DNA of 64,000 nt, taken from contig CM060197.1 in the NCBI GenBank assembly GCA_030549335.1, positions 49,193,654 through 49,257,653 of the forward strand, in the 5' to 3' direction. Of the stretch, positions 32,554 through 43,200 are shown in pieces. Source of the DNA: Pontederia crassipes (lineage: Eukaryota; Streptophyta; Magnoliopsida; Commelinales; Pontederiaceae). Under the pieces are notes generated by a model, which was given only the letters and a program-made list of their open reading frames with translations, ran no database searches and was not told the DNA's origin. The position numbers and the translations under genes are program-made. Position 1 is the stretch's first letter; the number at the start of each line of letters is the position of its first letter.

Positions 32554-34619
32554 AGGGGGAGAAGCGAGAGACTTTTAGAAGTAATTTATTAGAGGAAGGT
32601 GTGTGGGAGTTAGAAGGAGATGCTAGTATCACGTGGGAGAATGTGGCAAAAAATATTGAAATGGTTGCTAAAGCTATTTTAGGAGAATCAAAAAGTTTTG
32701 GACCACGAGATAACGAGACTTGATAGTGGAATGAGGAGGTCCAAGAAAAGGTGCGTAATAAGAAGAATTGTTTCAAGGCGATACACTTGGACAATAGTTC
32801 TGACAATTGGGAAAAATATCGTTTGGCGAAAAGGGAGGCTAAGAAGGCAGTTAGTGATGCTCGTGCTAAAGCATAAGAGGGGTTTTATAAGGAGTTAGGG
32901 ACAAAGGCTGATGAACAAAGGATTTACAAGATTGCAAGGAATAAAGAGAAGGAATCGAGATATTTGGATCAAGTAAGATGCATAAAAAATGAAGTTGGTA
33001 AGGTTTTAGTTACTGAAGGAGATATTAAGAACAGATGGGAAGAGTATTTCTATAAGCTATTTAATGATGGATGTGAAGGTTCCCGTTGTGATTTGGAGGA
33101 CTTGAAAGTTAGCGAATGTGAGCTTAATAGGTCATTTTATCGTAGAATTAGAGTCTCGGAGGTTAGTGAAGCTCTTAAGAAAATGGAGAATGGTAAAGCC
33201 GTTGGACCGGATGGTATACCGATTGAAGTTTGAAAATGTTTAGGAGAAAAAGGTGTGTTGTGGTTATGTAAACTATTTAATGAGATTTTACGGTCGAAAA
33301 AGATGCCTGATGATTGAAGATTAAGTACAATAGTTCTTATTTACAAAAATAAAGGGGATATTCATAATTGTGCAAATTATAGAGGGATTAAACTTATGAG
33401 TCACGCAATGAAATTATGAGAAAAAATGATTGAGCATAGATTGAGAATGGAGACTAGTATTTCTGAGAGACAATTTGGGTTCATGCCAGGAAGATCCACT
33501 ACAAAGGCGATTTATTTACTAAGGGGGATGATGGAGAAGTATCGAAGTAGGAGAAGAGACTTACATATGTCTTTCATTGACTTAGAGAAGGCGTATGATC
33601 GGGTGGCAAGGGATGTACTTTGAAAAGCCTTGCAAAAGAAGAGGGTGAGTGTTGCCTACATTAAGGTAATACAAGATATGTACGATGGGACATTGACTAG
33701 GGTTAGGACACCCGGAGGTGAGATAAATAAATTTCCTATAGGAATTGACCTACATCAAGGATCAACTTTAAGCCCGTATATATTTAACTTAGTTATCGAT
33801 GCTATAACCGAGAGTATCACAGAGGAGGTACCTAAGTGCATGCTATTTGCGGATGATATAGTACTTTTAGCGGATTCAAGAGAAGAGATTAATACAAAAT
33901 TGGAAATATGGAGAAATACGTTGGAGTCAAAGGGTTTTCGTTTAAGTAGGAATAAAACAGAATATATGCATAGCAATTTCACAAATAAACAACTTAGAGA
34001 CGATTTGAAAGTTAGACTAGGGGAGGATATAATTCCTCAAGTGACAAAGTTTAAATATTTAGGATCAATTGTAAGACAAGATGGTGAGATTGATGAAGAT
34101 CTTAATTATAGAATTCAAGCTGGTTGGTGTAAGTGGAGGAAAGCCACTGGAGTTCTTTATGGTAGAAAAGTACCCAATAAAGTTAAAGGAAAATTCTATC
34201 GTACTGCTATAAGGCCAGCAGTGTTATATGGTAGTGAATGTTGGACTATGAAGGGACAACATGAACGTAAAGTGGGGGTAGCCAAAATGAGGATGTTGAG
34301 ATGGATGTGTGGTCATACAAGATTAGATAAGATTAGGAATGACCATATACGTGAACGAGTCGGAGTGGCTCCTATTAGTGAGAAAATGGTAGAGAATTGT
34401 TTGAGATGGTTTGGTCATGTTCAGAGAAGACCATTAGATGCGCTAGTAAGAAGAATAGATCAAATAATCTGGAGTCCGATTAAAAGAGGGAGAGGGAGGT
34501 CAAGGCGGACACTTGGCAAACTAATAGAGCAAGATCTATTGGTGAATAATATACCGAAAGGTGTGGTTACTAATAGAGCGGAATGGCGTCGTATGATCCA
34601 TGTAGCCGACCCCACCTAG
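32496..34619 (+). pseudogene. RTE LINE reverse transcriptase, eight stops
   Basis: One reading frame (codons starting at multiples of 3) runs from after the frameshift to 34619. Domains in order: linker, KKMENGKAVGPDGIPIEV (~33180), NYRGIKLMSHAMKL (~33380), ERQFGFMPGRSTTKAI (~33465), SFIDLEKAYDRVARD (~33575), GIDLHQGSTLSPYIFNLV (~33745), the catalytic LFADDIVLL (~33845), and a C-terminal region ending HVADPT. The FADD box is intact. In-frame stops are at 32544, 32721, 32724, 32874, 33231, 33315, 33417 and 33621; the last 330 codons are open. Confidence 0.92.
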
Positions 34620-34631
34620 TGGAATAAGACT

Positions 34632-34651
34632 TTATTGTTGTTGTTGTTGTT
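34632..34651 (+). repeat. (TTG)n tail of the LINE
   Basis: Six or more TTG units directly after the stop region CACCTAGTGGAATAAGAC; characteristic of the RTE 3' end. Confidence 0.85.
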
Positions 34652-35091
34652 GTTCTTTTCCCCCAAAATATAGGTCACAAAATCTTAGAACATAAACCTT
34701 AGCATTTGGATCTATGAATGATAAATATAAACATGAGACTTAAACAAACATTTCAGATCCAATGAAACATATAAAACCCTCAATTAAATCCCTAATAGGA
34801 GCAAGGTGCCCTATTGTCCTCACTCCAATCAAAATCATTATTATTGAGACGGGAGAGATGGATTGGATCCCCTTTACATACATTAATATTGGATCCTCCT
34901 TCTTTTCCTTCCTCTCCTCTCTCTTCCTATTCTTCCTCTTTGTACTCGTTCTCAATCCTCTTCCAACCCTACCCGTCATGTGCACGAATGAGGAAAAGAG
35001 ATTAACAAGAGGTCGGTGCTTTATATAGGGAGTCATCATGGTTGGGCCGAAAAAGCCCAATATGCTCTTACATGAAATTAGGGTCGTTACA

Positions 35092-35777
35092 AGAATTCAT
35101 TAAAAAAGTAGTGGAAAAGTTTGGGGTATGAATGGAATATATCAGCAAGTTTCTTTATATAATTTATTCATAAATTTCTTAGGAAATATTATTTGTACAT
35201 ATTTTTATTTAAAATTTATATTCCATTTTTTCACGCATAACATTTCATTGATATTTCTTTAATACATAATTACGAAAAAAATTCCTTCTTTTATGTAGCA
35301 ACTATTTAATTCATGTTTACCTTATTACATTATTCAACTTGAATCATTTTATTTTACTTTATTGTATTTAATTTTTTTTATGCATTGTTATATATGTTTT
35401 GTAAGACATTATTAATAACATGAGAACAATTGATTTTCTTTTCTTGTTAATTTATATTATTTTATCCAATTATCTGATTTGACCTCATTCGATTAGCTCA
35501 ACATGACCTGTTGATTAATTCAGATCGATGATGAAATTAGTTCTTATGGCACCGGTATAAATAAGACAATGGAGCTATGAGTGTACAACATGCTATACAA
35601 TTAGTCGGTCGACTTATTGTATATAAAAAATTTGCCTTTACTATAAGTCGATCAGCCTACTTTAAATGCTATAAATTACAATCAGTTTTGGCGCAACATA
35701 TTCCTTTTATTCATAAGACAAATGTCAGGTGAAAAAAAGAGAAAAATGAAGCTAACCATCAAAATTGATGCATGGAG
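35092..35777. repeat. LTR flank, duplication copy 2
   Basis: Matches 24310-25249 but lacks ~260 bases after TTTATTCATA (35170). Continues without a break into the single-copy sequence before the candidate exon, so this is the copy still joined to its original right flank. Confidence 0.85.
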
Positions 35778-36337
35778 GAAAAATTGCTGAAATAGTCTTA
35801 TATAGAACTTATGATTTGTTGTCCCAACTCTTCAAACCCAAATGTTTAGCACAGGTCAAATAATAACTAGCACAGTTCATCTATATGGGGAAGAAAGTTG
35901 GTTAAATTGATGTGTTTATTATTCATCAAAACTAATTTTGATATGATTATATAGTTGTGAAAGTTCCGATGCAATGTAGACAAAAGAGAATAACATATGG
36001 AAAGATGTTATATAAGTGAAAAGAAAAAAAACAAGGCAAACCGCAGATAAAAAAAGGTAAAGCATTATTTCAATCACACAAGAATTGTTAATTTCAATCA
36101 CATAATTTTTTAACTGTTTACAGCTTATTTGTAATGAAAAAACATAAATGTACAAATTAATAGACATTTTTTAGCTTAAAATTTTTACAATTTATTAGTT
36201 CTTCAAATAAAAGGAGGTGGTGGGGCGGAAATGCACAATCATTAGCGTTTGGCTTATCATTGATCATAATTATCATGCGAAACAGTTGAACACCAAATTA
36301 AGTAATGTTGAGGTATGTTTTTCCATGTTTTCATCAG
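35778..36337. other. Single-copy noncoding stretch
   Basis: AT-rich, no transposon signature found. Ends in a good splice acceptor (TTTTCATCAG at 36328-36337) before the candidate exon. The minus-strand frame 35919-36167 is low-complexity. Confidence 0.4.
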
Positions 36338-36520
36338 TATGAGTGGATACATGTTATTGACCGGCACCGAAGACCTGCGCGTGGCAAACTCCCTAGGAAT
36401 TATGCTGTCCTCTGCGACATATTTGACATAGGTACTTTAATTTCACTCACCATTGCTAGCATCCGTGAGAAAGTACAGCAGTTTAAACTTAATTTGCTAA
36501 ATTTGATCTCAACTGCATAA
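36338..36520 (+). pseudogene. Candidate downstream exon of the ankyrin gene
   Basis: After an acceptor CAG, a phase-0 frame encodes YEWIHVIDRHRRPARGKLPR, then NYAVLCDIFDI, then ASIREKVQQFKLNLLNL, and stops at 36520. A donor (ATAG|GTACTT) at 36432 could end the exon earlier. Exon 3 at 14551 also ends in phase 0. In plant ankyrin/PGG proteins the linker after the repeats commonly has an LPxNY block and then an 'IREKK' stretch; the resemblance is by eye only. The PGG membrane domain itself is not seen up to 37320. If correct, the gene is split by about 21.8 kb, nearly all transposons. It could instead be a chance open frame. Confidence 0.3.
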
Positions 36521-37319
36521 CTATTATCTAATAACTATATGTATGTATCCTGGCATCCCGCACGATGTCGGATGTGTAAACATTTAAAAATTATATCATA
36601 AAAAAAAATCATTTTAATTTTATATATGTATTTTAAATTAATCAGTAAAGTTTTTTTTATAAAAAAATAACTTTCTTAAATATATGTAATATTTGTAAAC
36701 TAGATTTTTGTTCCTTTTCTTTAATATCTTAGGCCCCTTTGTTGAAATAACACAAAGATTGATGTCTTATTATTTTATTCTATAAAAAGAACATAAAATT
36801 AGTTGACTTTGTATAGTTAAGTAATTTTACGATATATATGATTACTTTTTAAAATGCCTTAAATAAATTAGTAATTTTGTAAATTTATAATTAATTTTAC
36901 ATTTTTGCAATGAATGCTTTCTTTTTTGAACCAAACGACCACACGTCTATACACAAATTTTCCGTGTTGAATGCAGGCCGCTCCACGTAAAGCTTTTTAA
37001 TAGATTTGATTGCTGATAATTTTACTTGTAAATATCTTTTATGATTATTTTTATATTCGTCTATGTAAGAATTATAACTCTGAAATTATGTTAACGTTGA
37101 TATATATATATATATATATATTATAATAAGTATTTTTAATATTCCTATTTATTTAAATAAATATATATACAAAATTACAAATGACATGTATTACTTTTCC
37201 ATATATATTGATATATTATGCTACTCAATTTTGATTCTAAGGCCGGAACAAATTCGAATTCGGATCCAGGTGCCCATCGACCGAGTCTCAACCTGAGTTA
37301 TACTAGATAAAGTACCATA
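36521..37319. other. AT-rich noncoding stretch with (TA)n run
   Basis: No gene or transposon signature. A TA run lies at 37099-37122. A short GC-richer patch at 37250-37300 has no open frame of note. Confidence 0.5.
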
Positions 37320-40000
37320 TCTGTTGTGTGGTCCTAATTATATAATAATTTTTATTTTTTTAATAATTAATAAACAGTCACGCTGCCACATAGCACGATT
37401 TGCATGGATTCTCATATGGCCCCAATAATTATTTCTCCTCGGTCACTCCACCACAAACATTTTAGATAAAAGGTCATTATATAACACTACTATTTTTTAT
37501 ACGTCAATATATAACTCTTTGGGTGATGCCATTACTGCCTCCTCAAAAGCTTCAATCACTATAAGATAAAAGATATTTATTTTTTGACGCATCTTTCATT
37601 TTTACATCATTATTACATTTATTCATAGGGTATTAGAAAATCTCAAACACCTTTTCGGTAATGACATTATTTTACAAAGAAGCCTAATCGCCGTCAGGTG
37701 AAAAGCATTTACTCTTTGCTCCTCTTTCATCTTTACATCATTACATTAATTCATAAAACACTAAAAATGTCAAACACCCTTTCAGAAGATGATACTATTT
37801 CTCAAAGAAGTCTCAAATACCGTGAGGTGAAAGACATTTACTTCTAGCCCTCATATTTCATCTTTGCTTAATTAAAGGTTGAGGAAAAAATCATTACAAC
37901 TAAGCCAATGACACTAGGAAATTTAAAAAACTCTTTCAGGTGATGGTATTATTTCTTGAAAAGTCTCAATCATCCTAAGGTGAATAACATTTACTTCTTT
38001 AACATAATGTGTGCCGAGACATTTCCTTCAATTTCATACTTCATTAGTCATCAATACACCAAACAGTCATATTAATCTTTCATTTTTTAGCCTAACCACA
38101 TTGAGCATGGATTACATGTCATATACAATCAATACACGTCCATATATTAACTTATATACATTAGAAAATAGGTTCAATACATCTTACAAGGCATTTTTCA
38201 GCGTCACAGCCGTGCCTAACATTGTCATGAACGTGCCCAGCACTGTCGTTGTCATGCCCATCATAGTCATGGCTGTGACTATCCTAGTCACGGCTATGCC
38301 CAATTTTATCAAATGGCCATGCCCAGCCTCAACCATTCACAATCTTAGCCAAATTTTAGTCTCATCTCTCTCGCTCACAATCGTGACCAACTTAGTCACG
38401 ACCATGACTAAGGTGTCACGGGCATGATCGAGAGCCATCGCTCTTCACCCTCTCAGTCACGCCGTTGCTATGGTTGGCACAGTCATGCCGGAATTCTGAA
38501 ATTCTAATTTTCATCCCAAAAATTTCGACCAAAAATTTCAATTTTTGAGATCAAAACTTCAGTAAAAATAATCTAGAACATTACAAAAGATTGCAGGCAT
38601 GATCTCTAAACATAGAAGAATTATATAACATATCAAAGCATTCGATTATCCTTCATCATTAAGATTTAGGGCTTTTCTCATAAATTCATACAACTACTAG
38701 AATTTATTCTCTGCATAATATTCTAGCAGCAGACACTAAAGTATTAATAACTTAATTTATACTTGCTCTTTTCAAATGATTTCAATTTTCATAGAAAAAT
38801 ATTATGAACCTTTAATTAACTTGTGAATAAATTTTAAAATTATTTCAGTGTTTCTAATTTATGATACTTTTTTACAATTTCATCTCGTTGTTATCCGATA
38901 CAACATGATAGTAATCTGATATTTCGATCATAACTTTTTTTATACATCTGCAAATCACATGAAACCTATTTCTGTGGAAATTAGACTTCGAAAGTTTTCC
39001 ATCCATATATTATTTGAAATTTTTCATTAAGTAAAACCTATCTAAATAATTATTACAAAATAGTCATGAATTTAACACATTATGCAACATAAATCATAGA
39101 TCTTTCATTCATGCAATCCTCAATTAAAATCCCTATCAAGAACAAGATGCTTTTGAAACTCTAAATCCAAACAAAAAATCATTGAGAGAGAAGAAAGTGG
39201 TTTGGATCCAACATGGATCCCTTTTCCCTTGTTCATATTTCCTTCCCCTTTCTCCTCTTATTTCTTCCTCTGGGATTGCAATTGTCACGTGGGGAAAAAG
39301 AAGAATAAGAAAATAAGAGGAAAGAAGGGTTTCTTTCAGAATTTTTACAAAGCCTAATCTAGGGCTTTAGTCAAAAGGTCGAAATAAATTTGGCCCAAAA
39401 TTAAGGTTGTTATAACATTATTTCAATATACAATAAGTAAAATTGTCCTAGAATTGTGAAGTCTACCATAAACAACATTATGTCAATAAGCCCAAACATC
39501 ATATATCATAAAAGATTAATTGAATATAATGTTAAGCATTATGATGGTAAAAAAAATAGTTATAACAACAATGTCAGAGAGAAAGAGAGTTGGTAGAAGA
39601 GTAAGTGGAGGCCTCGAGAGAGGTTGTGTCACGTAGAGAACATTGTGAAAGAGGGAGAGTGTGGCTGGGTCTCCTGCAAAAGATTGTGAGGAGATACTTA
39701 CAAGGTGAGATTATATTTTAAATGTGGCGGTTATTAAATAAAACAACCACATTCAAATAACCGCTCATTAAAGAGCTATGATATACTAATATTTCAATTA
39801 GTTATATCATTTTAAGTAATTTTAACTCTAATTATTTAGAATCATGATAAATTTCAAGTAAACTATTATATTTATGGACTTAATTAATTTGAAAGATATG
39901 GAAACATCTTCGTGTGGCAAATGTGTAATTATAAGTTTATTGTGATTACTTTTCTTAAGTGACATCATTTTGCTCTTTAATATAATAATATCAACCGGAT
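37320..40000. repeat. Tandem duplication C, copy 1 (with T4 LTR)
   Basis: From TCTGTTGTGTGGTCCTAATT to GCTCTTTAATATAATAATAT, matching 40263-46088 once its insertion is removed. The piece 37560-39413 behaves as a minus-strand gypsy LTR: palindromic TCACGGCTGTGA-type cluster at 38205-38475, LTR-edge word GTTGTTATAACA near 39413, and a triplicated ~140-base unit at 37580-37990. No gag or pol. The open frame 38011-38427 crosses the palindromic cluster and is not a gene. Confidence 0.85.
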
Positions 40001-40262
40001 CGACCCGGACCGTGCTCCATCCTAATTCTACTAACATTTTAAAATTCAAAGTTTTCCTTATAACAATACTTTCTCATCTAATAATTTTTAAAAAAAATAG
40101 TCTTCAATAATACATTAATCTGCATAATATAAGAGTAATAAAGAAAATAACCCTATAGCAGGACTTGCATGGTGATAGGATAAAATGTTATGTATAAAAT
40201 ATATATCATGTATGATATGATATCGATATATATCAAAATTTGTGTAGTAAGATATGTACATA
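40001..40262. other. Spacer between the duplication C copies
   Basis: About 260 bases, AT-rich, starting with a CAACCGGATCGACCCGGACC word that recalls the ends of the block at 25966-26705. No coding sequence. Confidence 0.5.
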
Positions 40263-43200
40263 TCTGTTGCGTGGTCCTAATTATAAAATAATTTTATTTT
40301 TTTAATAATTAATAAATAGTAACACTACTACATCTTTCATCTTTACATCATTATTATATTTGTCCATAGGGCATTAGAAAATCTCAAACACCTTTTAGGT
40401 GATGGCATTATTTTTCAAAGAAATCTCAATCACCGTGAGGTGAAAGGCATTTACTTCTTGGCCTCCTCTTTCATCTTTATATCATTACATTAGTTCATAG
40501 AGCACTGGAAATCTCAAACGCCCTTTCGAGTGATGGAATTATTTCCCAAAGAAATCTCAATCATTGTGAGGTGAAAAGCATTTACTTCTTGTCATCTTTC
40601 ATCTTTACTTAATTGAAGGCTCAGTGTAACATCATTACAACTAGGCCAATGACCCCTAAGAAATCTCAAACACTCTTTCATGTGATGATATTATTTCCTA
40701 AGAAGTCTTAATCATCCTAAGGTGAATGGCATTTACTTTTTTAACATAATGTGTGTCGAGGCATTTCCTTCAGTTTCATATTTCATTAGTCATCAATAAA
40801 TCAAACGGTCACATTAATCTTTCATCTTTTAACCTAACCACGTTGAGCATGCATGCATATGTTATATACAATCAATACACATCGATACATTAATCTATAT
40901 ACATTAGAAAATAGGTTCAATACATCTTACAAGGCATTTCCCAATGACACAGTCGTGCCCAATAATGTCATGGTCGTGCCCAGTACTATCACGACTATGC
41001 CCATCACAGTTATGGTTGTGCCTATCCTTGTCACGGCCATGCCTGATTTTGTCATGGCCATTTTCAACCTCAGCCATTACCAACCTTAGCCAAATTTTCG
41101 CTTCGTCGCTCTCGATCATGACCAACTTGGTCACGATCGTGCCTGGCCTTGTCATGACTATGACGAAGATGTCACGGCCATGCCTGGCCTTGTCACGGGC
41201 ATGACCAAGAGCCATCGCTCCTCACCCACTCAATCACAGTCGTTCGCCGAGCCGACATCCAGAAACCTCGATTTTCAACTAGGAAATTTCGATTTTTGAG
41301 ATAAAAATGTTAGTAAAAATAATCTAAAATATTACAAAATATTGCAGGCATGATCTCTAAACATAGAAGAATCATAGAACATATTAAAGCATTCGATTTT
41401 CCTTCATCATCAAGATTTAGGACTTTTTCCATAAATTCATACAATTACTAGAATTTATTCTCTATATAGTATTCTACCAATAGACACTAAAATATTAATA
41501 ACTTGATTTATACTTGTTCTTTTCAAATGATTCTAATTTTCACAAAAAGACCACGAACTTTTAATTAACTTGTAAATAAATTTCAAACTTTAATTTAGTA
41601 TTTGCAATTTATGATACTTTTACAATTCCGTCTCACTATTACCCAAGATAGCATGACAGTCGTACGATATTTGGATCATAACTATTTTTATACACCTTCA
41701 AATCATATGAAACCAATTTCATTCCATATATTATTTGTAATTTTTGGATAAGTAAAACTTATGTAAATAATTATTACAAAACAGTCATGAATTTAATAGA
41801 TTATGCAATATAAATCATAAAACTCTCATTCATGCAATCCTCTATCAAGAACAAAATGTTCTTGAAACTCTCAATCCAAACAAAATATCATTGAGAGGGG
41901 AGAGAGGGGTTTGAATTCTCTTTACATACCTAGAGTCTTGTTCTTCCTCAACATGGATCCCTTTTCCCTTGTCCATGTCTCCTTCCCCTTTGTCTTCCTA
42001 TTTCTTCCTCCGGGATTCTAGTCGTCACCTGATGGAAAAGAAGAATAAGAAAACAAGATGAGAGAAGGGTTTGTTTGGAAATTTTTACATAGCCTAATCT
42101 AGAATTTTAGTTAAAAGGCCCAAATAAATTTGGCCAAAAATTAAGGTTATTACCACATTATTTCAATATACAACAAGTACAATTGTCCTAGCATTGTGAA
42201 GTCTACCATCAACAACATTATGTCAATAAGCCCAAACATCATATATCATAAAAGATTAATTGAATATAATATTATCATTATGATGGTAAAAATAAAATAG
42301 TTATAACAACAATGTTAGAGGGAGAAAGAGAGTTGGTAAAAGAGTAAGTGGATACCTCGAGAGAGGTTGTGTCACGTAGAGAATATTGTGAAAGAGCGAG
42401 AGTGTGGCTGGGTCTCCTGCAAAAGATTGTGAAGAGATATTTATAAGGTGACATGATATTTTAAATGTAGGCGGTTATTTGATAGTGATATTTGGGTTTT
42501 CTAGTGATAACTTGCTGAAATTTAAGAAAATGTCAATTTTTCATTTTTTGGTCTTCCAACTCACTAGCTGCAAGTGCACAGGTAAGTTGTAGTAGACTCA
42601 GGTTGTCGTATTCACAAGAATTTGAAGTCTAAGGCACCCTAAAACAATCTAAATTAGTTCTACTTTAATGGCTAAAAACAGATTTTCAAAGGGAAGTGAA
42701 AACAGATTTTTTTTTATGGAAAGTGAAATGATAACAGATTTTTGGGTTTTGGAAATTTATCAAAACTGAATTATAAATGCTAGAATGAAGTCTAAAAAGG
42801 TTTAACTATCTATGAGGAAGGTTCTTCTAGGATTTGGAGTTCATCTAAATTAATTAAGGATGGAATGGAACAAGTTCTCACTAAATATCCAACTTTTGAT
42901 TCAACTTGAAAATGGCTGTTCCCACAGCTCAATTGGCCTCTAACTAAGCAATATATGATTATATAATTGTTAGCTAGGTTGAATCAAAAGAGGGTCCTCA
43001 CTGAAAATTAAGTTATCATTGGGCTCAAAAGAAAGATTCAATGCTGATTTTTTTGCAATCCAAGGAAGTTTGGAATGATAACTTGCATTTGCAATCATAA
43101 AAAGATGGAATCATTCCAATCAACCAAACCAGGATAAAATACACTCAATAATGGTGCTTGTATTCCATGATTCATCTCTGAATTCAAGGGGGATTCAAAG

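Larger units (their letters stand above)
31470..34651 (+). mobile_element. RTE-clade LINE, near full length, inactive
   Basis: A 3.18 kb insertion into a Tekay LTR; the sister LTR at 23880 shows the empty site. It starts CCATGGAACTCCGCC and ends with a (TTG)n tail, the 3' end typical of RTE elements, which lack poly-A. One coding region carries an apurinic endonuclease then a reverse transcriptase. Plant RTE elements have this size and order. No clear target duplication can be read because the tail blends into the flank. Confidence 0.92.
30026..35091 (-). repeat. Tekay LTR (family T1), split by a LINE
   Basis: LTR parts 30026-31469 and 34652-35091 join into one LTR collinear with 22385-24309. 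The palindromic cluster is at 31070-31305. No gag or pol follows on either side. Confidence 0.88.
30001..35777. repeat. Tandem duplication copy 2: primer site, Tekay LTR and flank
   Basis: The order CTAAGCATGCTCTAATACC, LTR, AGAATTCATTAAAAAAG flank is the same as at 22361-25249. The two copies therefore come from one duplicated block and not from separate insertions. Copy 2 gained a LINE inside its LTR (31470-34651). Confidence 0.85.

Noticed and set aside
38011..38427. 138-codon open frame rich in Val, Thr and Met
   Set aside because: It is a reading of the repeated CACGGCCGTGAC-like palindromes in an LTR; similar frames appear at 40853-41215, 48060-48398 and 63126-63573 for the same reason.
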